Shown here in pieces: positions 28,991-42,100 of a stretch of DNA of 64,000 bases. The stretch comes from Acanthosoma haemorrhoidale (taxonomy: Eukaryota; Arthropoda; Insecta; Hemiptera; Acanthosomatidae). The first letter of the stretch is position 1. Each line of letters opens with the position of its first letter. Made by a program: the position numbers and the translations under genes. Below the pieces are notes generated by a model that saw nothing but the letters and a program-made list of their open reading frames with translations, searched no databases and was not told where the DNA came from. The DNA lies in the NCBI GenBank assembly GCA_930367205.1, contig OV884015.1, forward strand, positions 109,308,509 to 109,372,508. Direction: 5' to 3'.

Positions 28991-31900
28991 ACGTTAGCTC
29001 CTGCCACCTCATGATCTCCTGATACTAAACGAACGAAAATATAGTCAAAAAGCAAATTTTCTCTAAATAGCAGGATTCGGTGTTGGAAACGTTAGCTCCC
29101 ACCACCTCATGATTTCCTTAAACTAAAAGAACGAAATTATAATAAAAAAACCGATTTTTTACGAAATAGCAGGATTCGAACCGGAAAAAGATAGCTCCTT
29201 CTGCCCTATGATCTCCTGATACTAATAGAATGAAATATAGTCAAAATACCGAATTTGTACGAAATAGCGGGATTAGCAGCTAGAACGTTGGCTCCTGCCA
29301 CCTCATGATCTCCTGATACTAAAAGAACGAATATATAGACAAAAAGCCGAATTTCTACGAAATAGAAGATTGGCAGCTAGAACGTTAGCTCCTTCCATTT
29401 TATGATCTCCTGATACTAAAAGAACGAATATATAGACAAAAAGCCGAATTTTTCCGAAATAGCAGGATTCAAAGATAAAACGTTAGCTCCTGCCACCTCA
29501 TGATCTCCTGATACTAAAAGAACGAAAATATAGTCAAAATGCCGATTTTTTCAAAATAGCAGGATTCAAAGCTGGAAACGTTAGCTCCTGCCACCTCATG
29601 ATCTCCTGATACTAAAAGAACGAAAATGTAGTCAAAAACCGAACATTAGAGAAATAGCAAGATTCGAGCCTGGAAACGTTAGCTCCCACCACCTCATGAT
29701 CTCCTGATACTAAAAGAACGAAAATATAGTCAAAAAGCTAATTTTCTCTAAATAGCTGGATTCGAAGTTGGAATCGTTAGCTCCCACCACCTCATGATCT
29801 CCTGATACTAAAAGAACTAAACTATAGTCAAAAAACCGAACTTTTACGAAATAGCAGGATTTGAACCGGAAAAAGATAGCTCCTTCTGCCTTATGATCTC
29901 CTGATACTAAAAGAACGAAAATATAGTCAAAAAACCAAACTTTTACGAAATAGCAGGATTCGAACCGGAAAAAGATAGCTCCTACTGCCTTACGATCTCC
30001 TGATACTAATAGAATGAAATGTGGTCAAAATGCCGAATTTGTACGAAATAGCGGGATTAGCAGCTAGAACATTGGCTCCTGCCACCTCATGATCTCCTGA
30101 TAGTAAAAGAACGAAAATATAGTCAAAAAGCACTACTTTTACGAAATACCAGGATTGGCAGCTAGAACATTAGCTCCTGCTGCCTTATGATTTCCTGATA
30201 CTAAAAGAACAAAAATATAGTCAAAAAGCCGAAGTTTTACGAAATAGCAGGATTTAAAGCTGGAAACGTTAGCTCCTGCGACCTCATGATCTCCTGATAC
30301 TAAAAGAACGAAAATATAGTCAAAAAGCAAATTTTCTCTAAATAGCAGGATTCAAAGTTGGAAACGTTAACTCCTGCCACCTCATGATCTCCTGATACTA
30401 AACGAACGAAAATATAGTCAAAAACCGAATATTAGAGGAATAGCAGGATTCGAGCCCGGAAACGTTAGCTCCTACCACCTCATGGTCTCCTGATACTAAA
30501 AGAACAAAAATATAGTCAAAAAGCAAAATTTTTAAGAAATAACAGGATTGGCAGCAAGAATGTTAGCTCCTGTCGCCTTATGATTTCCTGATACTAAAAG
30601 AACGAAAATATAGTCAAAAAGCAAAATTTTGACGAAATAGCAGGATTGCCAGCAAGAATGTTAGCTCCTGTCGCCTTATGATTTCCTGATACTAAAAGAA
30701 CGAAAATATAGTCAAAAAGCTAAATTTTGACGAAATAGCAGGATTGGCAGCAAGAATGTTAGCTCCTGTCGCCTTATGATTTCCTGATACTAAAAGAACG
30801 AAAATATAGTCAAAAAGCTAAATTTTGACGAAATAACAGGATTGGCAGCAAGAATGTTAGCTCCTGCCACCTCATGATCTCCTGATACTAAAAGAACGAA
30901 AATATAGTCAAAAAGCTAAATTTTGACGAAATAGCAGGATTGGCAGCAAGAATGTTAGCTCCTGTCGCCTTATGATTTCCTGATACTAAAAGAACGAAAA
31001 TATAGTCAAAAAGCTAAATTTTGACGAAATAACAGGATTGGCAGCAAGAATGTTAGCTCCTGCCACCTCATGATCTCCTGATACTAAAAGAACGAAAATA
31101 TAGTCAAAAAGCTAAATTTTGACGAAATAGCAGGATTGGCAGCAAGAATGTTAGCTCCTGTCGCCTTATGATTTCCTGATACTAAAAGAACGAAAATATA
31201 GTCAAAAAGCTAAATTTTGACGAAATAGCAGGATTGGCAGCAAGAATGTTAGCTCCTGTCGCCTTATGATTTCCTGATACTAAAAGAACGAAAATATAGT
31301 CAAAAAGCTAAATTTTGACGAAATAGCAGGATTGGCAGCAAGAATGTTAGCTCCTGTCGCCTTATGATTTCCTGATACTAAAAGAACGAAAATATAGTCA
31401 AAAAGCTAAATTTTGAAGAAATAGCAGGATTGGCAGCAAGAATGTTAGCTCCTGTCGCCTTATGATTTCCTGATACTAAAAGAACGAAAATATAGTCAAA
31501 AAGCCGAATTTTTACGAAATAGCAGGATTCAAAGATAAAACGTTAGCTCCTGCCACCTCATGATCTCCTGATACTAAAAGAACGAAAATATAGTCAAAAA
31601 GCTAAATTTTGACGAAATAACAGGATTGGCAGCAAGAATGTTAGCTCCTGCCACCTCATGATCTCCTGATACTAAAAGAACGAAAATATAGTCAAAAAGC
31701 TAAATTTTGACGAAATAACAGGATTGGCAGCAAGAATGTTAGCTTCTGCCACCTCATGATCTCCTGATACTAAAAGAACGAAAATATTTTCAAAAAGCTA
31801 AATTTTGACGAAATAACAGGATTGGCTGCAAGAATGTTAGCTCCTGCCACCTCATGATCTCCTGATACTAAAAGAACGAAAATATAGTCAAAAAGCTAAA

Positions 31901-34900
31901 TTTTGACGAAATAACAGGATTGGCAGCAAGAATGTTAGCTCCTGCCACCTTATGATCTCCTGACACTAAAAGAACGAAAATATAGTCAAAAAGCCGAATT
32001 TTTACGAAATAGCAGGATTCAAAGATAAAACGTTAGCTCCTGCCACCTCATGATCTCCTGATACTAAAAGAACGAAAATATAGTCAAAAAGCCGACGTTT
32101 TACGAAATAGCAGGATTTGAAGCTGGAAACGTAAGCTCCTGCGACCTCATGATCTTCTGATACTAAAAGAACGAAAATATAGTCAAAAAGCTAAATTTTG
32201 ACGAAATAGCAGGATTCGAAGTTGGAAACGTTAGCTCCTGCCACCTCATGATCTCCTGATACTAAAAGTACGAAAATATAGTCAAAAAGCTAAATTTTGA
32301 CGAAATAACAGGATTGGCAGCAAGAATGTTAGCTCCTGCCACCTCATGATTTCCTGATACTAAAAGAACGAATATATATACAAAAAGCCGAATTTTTACG
32401 AAATAACAGGATTGGCAGCAAGAATGTTAGCTCCTGCCACCTCATGATCTCCTGATACTAAAAGAACGAATATATAGGCAAAAAGTCGAATTTTTACGAA
32501 ATAGCAGGATTCAAAGATAAAACGTTAGCTCCTGCCACCTCATGATCTCCTGATACTAAAAGATCAAAAATATAGTCAAAAAGCCGAAGTTTTACGAAAT
32601 AGCAGGATTCGAAGTTGGAAACGTTAGCTCCTGCCACCTCATGATCTCCTGATACTAAAAGTACGAAAATATAGTCAAAAAGCTAAATTTTGACGAAATA
32701 ACAGGATTGGCAGCAAGAATGTTAGCTCCTGCCACCTCATGATTTCCTGATACTAAAAGAACGAAAATATAGTCAAAAAGCCGAATTTTTACGAAATAGC
32801 AGGATTCAAAGATAAAACGTTAGCTCCTGCCACCTCATGATCTCCTGATACTAAAAGAACGAAAATATAGTCAAAAAGCCGACGTTTTACGAAATAGCAG
32901 GATTTGAAGCTGGAAACGTAAGCTCCTGCGACCTCATGATCTTCTGATACTAAAAGAACGAAAATATAGTCAAAAAGCTAAATTTTGACGAAATAGCAGG
33001 ATTCGAAGTTGGAAACGTTAGCTCCTGCCACCTCATGATCTCCTGATACTAAAAGTACGAAAATATAGTCAAAAAGCTAAATTTTGACGAAATAACAGGA
33101 TTGGCAGCAAGAATGTTAGCTCCTGCCACCTCATGATTTCCTGATACTAAAAGAACGAATATATATACAAAAAGCCGAATTTTTACGAAATAACAGGATT
33201 GGCAGCAAGAATGTTAGCTCCTGCCACCTCATGATCTCCTGATACTAAAAGAACGAATATATAGGCAAAAAGCCGAATTTTTACGAAATAGCAGGATTCA
33301 AAGATAAAACGTTAGCTCCTGCCACCTCATGATCTCCTGATACTAAAAGATCAAAAATATAGTCAAAAAGCCGAAGTTTTACGAAATAGCAGGATTCGAA
33401 GATGGAAACGTTAGCTCCTGCCACCTCATGATCTCCTGATACTAAAAGTACGAAAATATAGTCAAAAAGCTAAATTTTGACGAAATAACAGGATTGGCAG
33501 CAAGAATGTTAGCTCCTGCCACCTCATGATTTCCTGATACTAAAAGAACGAATATATAGACAAAAAGCCGAATTTTTACGAAATAGCAGGATTTAAAGAT
33601 AAAACGTTAGCTCCTGCCACCTCATGATCTCCTGATACTAAAAGATCAAAAATATAGTCAAAAAGCCGAAGTTTTACGAAATAGCAGGATTTGAAGCTGG
33701 AAACGTAAGCTTCTGCGACCTCATGATCTCCTGATACTAAAAGAACGAAAATATAGTCAAAAAGCAAATTTTCTCTAAATAGCAGGATTCGAAGTTGGAA
33801 ACGTTAGCTCCTGCCACCTCATGATCTCCTGATACTAAACGAACGAAAATATAGTCAAAAACCGAACATTAGAGAAATAACAGGATTTGAGCCTGGAAAC
33901 GTTAGCTCCTACCACCTCATGATCTCCTGATACTAAAAGAACGAAAATATAGTCAAAAAGCTAAATTTTGACGAAATAGCAGGATTGGCAGCAAGAATTT
34001 TAGCTCCTGCCACCTCATGATCTCCTGATACTAAAAGAACGAAAATATAGTCAAAAAGCTAAATTTTGACGAAATAACAGGATTGGCAGCAAGAATGTTA
34101 GCTCCTGCCACCTCATGATCTCCTGATACTAAAAGAACGAATATATAGGCAAAAAGCCGAATTTTTACGAAATAGCAGGATTCAAAGATAAAACGTTAGC
34201 TCCTGCCACCTCATAATCTCCTGATACTAAAAGATCAAAAATATAGTCAAAAAGCCGAAGTTTTACGAAATAGCAGGATTTGAAGCTGGAAACGTAAGCT
34301 CCTGCGACCTCATGATCCCCTGATACTAAAAGAACGAAAATATAGTCAAAAAGCTAAATTTTGACGAAATAGCAGGATTCGAACCTGGAAACGTTAGCTC
34401 CTGCCACCTCATGATCTCCTGATACTAAAAGAACGAAAATATAGTAAAAAAGCTAAACTTTTACGAAATAACAGGATTGGCAGCAAGAATGTTAGCTCCT
34501 GCCACCTCATGATTTCCTGATACTAAAAGAACGAATATATAGACAAAAAGCCAAATTTTTACGAAATAGCAGGATTCAAAGATAAAACGTTAGCTCCTGC
34601 CACCTCATGATCTCCTGATACTAAAAGATCAAAAATATAGTCAAAAAGCCGAAGTTTTACGAAATAGCAGGATTTGAAGCTGGAAACGTAAGCTCCTGCG
34701 ACCTCATGATCTCCTGATACTAAAAGAACGAAAATATAGTCAAAAAGCAAATTTTCTCTAAATAGCAGGATTCGAAGTTGGAAACGTTAGCTCCTGCCAC
34801 CTCATGATCTCCTGATACTAAACGAACGAAAATATAGTCAAAAACCGAACATTAGAGAAATAGCTGGATTTGAGCCTGGAAACGTTAGCTCCTACCACCT

Positions 34901-35775
34901 CATGATCTCCTGATACTAAAAGAACAAAAATATAGTCAAAAAGCGAAATTTTTAAGAAATAACAGGATTTGCAGCAAAAATGTTAGCTCCTGCCGCCTCA
35001 TGATATCCTGATAGTAAAAGGACCAAAATATAGTCAAAAAGCCGAACTTTTACGAAATAGCAGGATTGGCAGCTAGAACGTTAGCTCCTGCCACCTCATG
35101 ATTTCCTGATACTAAAAGATCAAAAATATAGTCAGAAAGCCGAAGTTTTACGAAATAGCAGGATTTGAAGCTGGAAACGTAAGCTCCTGCGACCTCATGA
35201 TCTCCTGATACTAAAAGAACGAAAATATAGTCAAAAAGCTAAATTTTGACGAAATAACAGGATTGGCAGCAAGAATGTTAGCTCCTGCCACCTCATGATT
35301 TCCTGATACTAAAAGAACGAATATATAGACAAAAAGCCGAATTTTTACGAAATAGCAGGATTCAAAGATAAAACGTTAGCTCCTGCCACCTCATGATCTC
35401 CTGATACTAAAAGATCAAAAATATAGTCAAAAAGCCGAAGTTTTACGAAATAGCAGGATTTGAAGCTGGAAACGTAAGCTCCTGTGACCTCATGATCTCC
35501 TGATACTAAAAGAACGAAAATATAGTCAAAAAGCAAATTTTCTCTAAATAGCAGGATTCGAAGTTGGAAACGTTAGCTCCTGCGACCTCATGATCTCCTG
35601 ATACTAAAAGAACGAAAATATAGTCAAAAAGCTAAATTTTTACGAAATAACAGGATTGGCAGCAAGAATGTTAGCTCCTGCCACCTCATGATCTCCTGAT
35701 ACTAAAAGAACGAATATATAGGCAAAAAGCCGAATTTTTACGAAATAGCAGGATTCAAAGATAAAACGTTAGCTC
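26516..35775. repeat. Large block duplication, copy 2
   Basis: Second copy of the block at 12,970-22,225. It is distinguished by private changes: gccgacgttttacg at 32,092 and 32,881 (copy 1 has gccgaag), gatcccctg near 34,315, and a cluster of six substitutions at 34,383-34,456. Private changes argue that it is a real second copy and not an assembly echo. Confidence 0.83.
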
Positions 35776-38700
35776 CTGCCACCTCATGATCTCCTGATAC
35801 TAAAAGATCAAAAATATAGTCAAAAAGCCGAAGTTTTACGAAATAGTAGGATTTGAAGCTGGAAACGTAAGCTCCTGCGACCTCATGATCTCCTGATACT
35901 AAAAGAACGAAAATATAGTCAAAAAGCTAAATTTTGACGAAATAGCAGGATTCGAAGTTGGAAACGTTAGCTCCTGCCACCTCATGATCTCCTGATACTA
36001 AAAGTACGAAAATATGGTCAAAAAGCTAAATTTTGACGAAATAACAGGATTGGCAGCAAGAATGTTAGCTCCTGCCACCTCATGATTTCCTGATACTAAA
36101 AGAACGAATGTATAGACAAAAAGCCGAATTTTTACGAAATAGCAGGATTCAAAGATAAAACGTTAGCTCCTGCCACCTCATAATCTCCTGATACTAAAAG
36201 ATCAAAAATATAGTCAAAAAGCCGAAGTTTTACGAAATAGCAGGATTTGAAGCTGGAAACGTAAGCTCCTGCGACCTCATGATCTCCTGATACTAAAAGT
36301 ACGAAAATATAGTCAAAAAGCAAATTTTCTCTAAATAGCAGGATTCGAAGTTGGAAACGTTAGCTCCTGCCACCTCATGATCTCCTGATACTAAACGAAC
36401 GAAAATATAGTCAAAAACCGAACATTAGAGAAATAGCTGGATTTGAGCCTGGAAACGTTAGCTCCTACCACCTCATGATCTCCTGATACTAAAAGAACAA
36501 AAATATAGTCAAAAAGCCAAATTTTTAAGAAATAACAGGATTTGCAGCAAGAATGTTAGCTCCTGCCGCCTCATGATATCCTGATAGTAAAAGGACCAAA
36601 ATATAGTCAAAAAGCCGAACTTTTACGAAATAGCAGGATTGGCAGCTAGAACGTTAGCTCCTGCCACCTCATGATCTCCTGATACTAAAAGATCAAAAAT
36701 ATAGTCAAAAAGCCGAAGTTTTACGAAATAGCAGGATTTGAAGCTGGAAACGTAAGCTTCTGCGACCTCATGATCTCCTGATACTAAAAGAACGAAAATA
36801 TAGTCAAAAAGCAAATTTTCTCTAAATAGCAGGATTCGAAGTTGGAAACGTTAGCTCCTGCGACCTCATGATCTCCTGATACTAAAAGAACGAAAATATA
36901 GTCAAAAAGCTAAATTTTTACGAAATAACAGGATTGGCAGCAAGAATGTTAGCTCCTGCCACCTCATGATCTCCTGATACTAAAAGAACGAATATATAGG
37001 CAAAAAGCCGAATTTTTACGAAATAGCAGGATTCAAAGATAAAACGTTAGCTCCTGCCACCTCATGATCTCCTGATACTAAAAGATCAAAAATATAGTCA
37101 AAAAGCCGAAGTTTTACGAAATAGCAGGATTTGAAGCTGGAAACGTAAGCTCCTGCGACCTCATGATCTCCTGATACTAAAAGAACGAAAATATAGTCAA
37201 AAAGCAAATTTTCTCTAAATAGCAGGATTCGAAGTTGGAAACGTTAGCTCCTGCCACCTCATGATCTCCTGATACTAAACGAAAGAAAATATAGTCAAAA
37301 ACCGAACATTAGAGAAATAGCTGGATTTGAGCCTGGAAACGTTAGCTCCTACCACCTCATGATCTCCTGATACTAAAAGAACAAAAATATAGTCAAAAAG
37401 CCAAATTTTTAAGAAATAACAGGATTTGCAGCAAGAATGTTAGCTCCTGCCGCCTCATGATATCCTGATAGTAAAAGGACCAAAATATAGTCAAAAAGCC
37501 GAACTTTTACGAAATAGCAGGATTGGCAGCTAGAACGTTAGCTCCTGCCACCTCATGATCTCCTGATACTAAAAGAACGAAAATTAAGTCAAAAAGCCGA
37601 ATTTTCACGAAATAGCAGGATTGGAAGATGGAAACGTAAGCTTCTGCGACCTCATGATCTCCTGATACTAAAAGAACGAAAATATAGTCAAAAAGCAAAT
37701 TTTCTCTAAATAGCAGGATTCGAAGTTGGAAACGTTAGCTCCTGCCACCTCATGATCTCCTGATACTAAACGAACGAAAATATAGTCAAAAACCGAACAT
37801 TAGAGAAATAGCAGGATTTGAGCCTGGAAACGTTAGCTCCTACCACCTCATGATCTCCTGATACTAAAAGAACGAAAATATAGTCAAAAAGCTAAATTTT
37901 GACGAAATAGCAGGATTGGCAGCAAGAATGTTAGCTCCTGCCACCTCATGATCTCCTGATACTAAAAGAACGAAAATATAGTCAAAAAGCTAAATTTTGA
38001 CGAAATAACAGGATTGGCAGCAAGAATGTTAGCTCCTGCCACCTCATGATCTCCTGATACTAAAATAACGAATATATAGGCAAAAAGCCGAATTTTTACG
38101 AAATAGCAGGATTCAAAGATAAAACGTTAGCTCCTGCCACCTCATAATCTCCTGATACTAAAAGATCAAAAATATAGTCAAAAAGCCGAAGTTTTACGAA
38201 ATAGCAGGATTTGAAGCTGGAAACGTAAGCTCCTGCGACCTCATGATCTCCTGATACTAAAAGAACGAAAATATAGTCAAAAAGCTAAATTTTGACGAAA
38301 TAGCAGGATTCGAAGTTGGAAACGTTAGCTCCTGCCACCTCATGATCTCCTGATACTAAAAGTACGAAAATATAGTCAAAAAGCTAAATTTTGACGAAAT
38401 AACAGGATTGGCAGCAAGAATGTTAGCTCCTGCCACCTCATGATTTCCTGATACTAAAAGAACGAATATATAGACAAAAAGCCGAATTTTTACGAAATAG
38501 CAGGATTTAAAGATAAAACGTTAGCTCCTGCCACCTCATGATCTCCTGATACTAAAAGATCAAAAATATAGTCAAAAAGCCGAAGTTTTACGAAATAGCA
38601 GGATTTGAAGCTGGAAACGTAAGCTCCTGTGACCTCATGATCTCCTGATACTAAAAGAACGAAAATATAGTCAAAAAGCAAATTTTCTCTAAATAGCAGG

Positions 38701-38929
38701 AATCGAAGTTGGAAACGTTAGCTCCTGCCACCTCATGATCTTCTGATACTAAACGAACGAAAATATAGTCAAAAACCGAACATTAGAGAAATAGCAGGAT
38801 TTGAGCCTGGAAACGTTAGCTCCTACCACCTCATGATCTCCTGATACTAAAAGAACAAAAATATAGTCAAAAAGCCAAATTTTTAAGAAATAACAGGATT
38901 TGCAGCAAGAATGTTAGCTCCTGCCGCCT

Positions 38930-39137
38930 CATGATATCCTGATAGTAAAAGAACGAATATATAGACAAAAAGCCGAATTTTTACGAAATAGCAGGATTGG
39001 CAGCTAGAACGTTAGCTCCTGCCACCTCATGATCTCCTGATACTAAAAGAACGAAAATTAAGTCAAAAAGCCGAATTTTCACGAAATAGCAGGATTGGAA
39101 GATGGAAAGGTTAGCTCTGGCTGCCTCGTGATACTAA
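38930..39137. repeat. Right-hand edge of the satellite array
   Basis: The last full monomers are recognisable to about 39,110. The final unit is altered (gaagatggaaaggttagctctgg, then ctgcctcgtgatactaac) and the repeat stops at about 39,137 with no inverted unit or obvious mobile element at the junction. The terminal variant (aaaattaagtcaaaaagc with ttttcacg and ggaagatggaaa) occurs elsewhere only near 37,580-37,640. Confidence 0.8.
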
Positions 39138-42100
39138 CTGTGATATTTAATAAGGGATTTAGATCATTCTCTTGGTGAATATTCATATTATTCTACTGTT
39201 CTAGAGCAGTTTTAAAAGTATTAGGGCACATATGATCATATAATTATTAAACCTAATTAAATTAAAAATTAATTATAAAAATACTTTATTAGCTAACAAG
39301 GACAGATTAAAAACGGGAAAAAAATTTAGTGCTTTCTTTATCTTAGTATAGTTAATTTTCCAATGCCATTTTTGATTGTAATGAACAACAACATATCTTT
39401 GAATTTGAAAACACTCGCTTAGCTAAGGCACTTAAGCAAGTACTAGATCGAATTCTCCATTGCTCATTTCACGTCTGTTACATTAAACCAAAGAAATGTG
39501 CACTATATGTACATTTATTTTATTTCCCTGTTATACAAACAAATGGCATTAATATTAAGCATTAATACCTAATATTAAGCATTAATATATAATATATATA
39601 ATATAATATATAATAATAATATTAAGCATTAATACCTAAAACCCCATTTTTTCTACAACATTAAACATATAATTATTTAATATGTCAACCAAGCACTAAG
39701 GATCATATCTTATATAGCGTAAGGTTATATATTATTAATGAATGAATCGAGATTCACTTAACCAACACACACATCCTAAAATAAAATTCTTTTTATTTTG
39801 GTTATTGTTGTCATTTTTATATTAATTAATACTAGATTTATTATTAATTTTATAATAATATGCTTATTACTACTAGAAAAGTTGTATACATAAATACTTG
39901 TAGAGTTCATATAATATTGTATAATCCCTTACAATTAAACTAACAGAAAAAAAATCCTGACATTTATCTTTGTAATTGAATAATGTCGTATACCCGTATC
40001 TCCTTGTTATAAAAATTGCACCCTTCTAGAAACAATAAAAATATTGGTATGTAATTGAAAGGTTTTTTTTTTTTTCAAAGAAAACAAATTAAATCTAAAT
40101 AGAAATTTATTAATAACAAACAAGTTTATTTTTAAACACAGAAGTACAACATAAGGTGGACTTCATAATCAGCTATTAGCTATATCTAAATGCTTGAATC
40201 ACCATACATATCAAAAGTTCCAAAGGTGTGATATGCGTAGAGTATCTAGGAATAACTGCAAATAAGGTTGAAATAAACCCTATCACAGTGAACAGAACTT
40301 TTTTTCTCTGTATCAAGCGAAAAAATAAAACAAAAAAAAACCCCTGACTTTTTCGCAAATAAAACAAACAACACTCTGAAATTTCTTTGGCATTGAAGAC
40401 AAATTTTTAGAAAAAACAAACAAAAAACATTACAAAACACTAGATAATTATATTTAGGCCTTTGCAGTCTCAAGAGTTGTAGTTGTATGAGAAGACAGGT
40501 GTTTTACGACTAACTTAGGAAGAGATACCATAACATTCACACCCTTTAGATCAGTAGTTGAATCAACTAACCAAATAAATGCCACACCAAAAGAGAAATC
40601 ATAACCGCTAAATCTAATAATTAATTAAGTCTATAAAAAATACATCTACTCTCACATGACCCCGTATTATTTGTGAGACAATTCGCTAACTCTAACGGGC
40701 ACCAATCTAACATGTTTACATTTTATGTGGTCGTAATAACAATACACGTTAAGGAATCACACCTATCTCTAAAGAAAAACTTCTAAAAGAGTAAAATTAA
40801 TTTTTTTTTTTTTTTTTTTTTTTTTAATTTTTCCAACTATTATTGGTTACACTCGAAATAAATTGAGACAAGCGAACAAATACATTGTTCTGAAGTTTTT
40901 ATACAACCCAAAAAAGAAAAACGTTACACAAATAAAGCAGGAGGACTAATTAAGATAGCGTAAGCCCTTTATATTTATATGTATATAAAAAAAAAGAAAG
41001 GGAAATTTGTGATAGCCTTCTTCATAAAATCAAGCATTGCACCAGTTATTACACAATAGTATCTCATTAATGTCTATTACATATGTAGCGATGTACACTA
41101 AAAATATGTCAATATTATCGACTAGGTACATTTCAAATGCCAAATGTACAAAATTTAATACAATAATATTCAATTTTTAATTATATATACAATATAAGGC
41201 ATAGAGAAATTACAAAAATGTGTAAAAGTATTACAAAATTTTTTAAAGATTATAAATTTGAAAAATTCTATTTTTCCTCGACTTATCCTTTTTTTTTTTA
41301 ATTATAAACATTGTAACCATTCGCTTAATTTACAAGTTTGCTATATAAATATTTATAATATTGGTCAATTTGGTACGTCATTACACAAGCGGAATACTAT
41401 TTACATACGAATAAAACCATTAAAAGCTTATCCATAAATGAAATCATAACCTGTTTTTTTTTTTTTTTGAAGAAGAATGAGCATTATATTCATGTATTGT
41501 CTTTAACAGTGTATATATTGTCAATTTAAAATTGAAACAAATAAATAAAAAAACTCATGTAACGACGGACGATGTATATTGCGACTATTTCATCTAAGTA
41601 TATTTATTACTATGAGGCTATTCTTTCAAGGCCACCATTCTTTAAAAAAAATTAAAACGTGTACACATGTTAGGATGGTTACCTAAGGGAGGTATGTACC
41701 CAGAGATAATATTAAATAGCGACATATAAATAACGATTACTTAAGGCAGATGCAGACAGTGAAAAATAAAAATGATTATAAAAATAAATCAAGATTCAAT
41801 GCCGGTATCAAAAATTTATCTTTATTTTAATGAACCGGCTAAAAATAAGAGTTGGCAAAGACTTCTCAGTCGCCTTCCAACATCTTGTCCTTAAATGAGT
41901 ATTGCAGTAATTGTGCTTTAAAATGACACATGTTAATTGCACATTCACAAACACGCATGAAAATGTAATTATATTTTAAAAACCCACATAGATAAATATA
42001 ATACATACTAATATACAAATATATATACACACACACGCAGGCATTCACAAATATATCTAAATACAAACATGAATAGGGCGTCTATTTATAAGGACAAGTC

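Larger units (their letters stand above)
1..39137. repeat. 98/99-bp satellite DNA array, about 400 monomers
   Basis: Head-to-tail tandem repeat filling the left 39 kb, all units in one orientation. Spacing of the acgaaatag motif is 98 bp in the first units (positions 7, 105, 203, 301). Units with the core tttgaagctggaaacg are 99 bp. A monomer has a left part (ctaaattttgacgaaatag, ccgaatttttacgaaatag or caaattttctctaaatag), a variable core after caggatt, and a conserved right part containing gctcctg, tcctgatactaaaag and gaacgaaaatatagtc. Main cores are ggcagcaagaatg, caaagataaaacg, gaagctggaaacg, gaagttggaaacg, gaaccggaaaaag, ggcagctagaacg and gagcctggaaacg. Dividing 39.1 kb by about 98.2 gives roughly 399 units. 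The array continues past the left window edge. No coding function is supported. Confidence 0.97.

Noticed and set aside
1..39110. Many reverse-strand reading frames of 63-130 codons with repeated LFDYIFVLLVSGDHE peptides
   Set aside because: They arise because 99-bp units keep the frame for one to three monomers; 98-bp units break it. At least those I checked begin with TTG rather than ATG, and they end wherever a 98-bp unit occurs. No protein-like selection is visible, so they are satellite shadows.
1..39137. CRISPR array
   Set aside because: Units abut without unique spacers, the variable core is drawn from a few recurring classes, and the window is eukaryotic.
40176..40473. Overlapping minus-strand frames of 63 and 75 codons
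   Set aside because: Phe- and Lys-rich translation of AT-rich sequence with no domain, splice context or conservation signal.
41866..42066. 66-codon minus-strand frame with many Cys and Tyr
   Set aside because: Produced by TATA and ACAC simple repeats; not protein-like.
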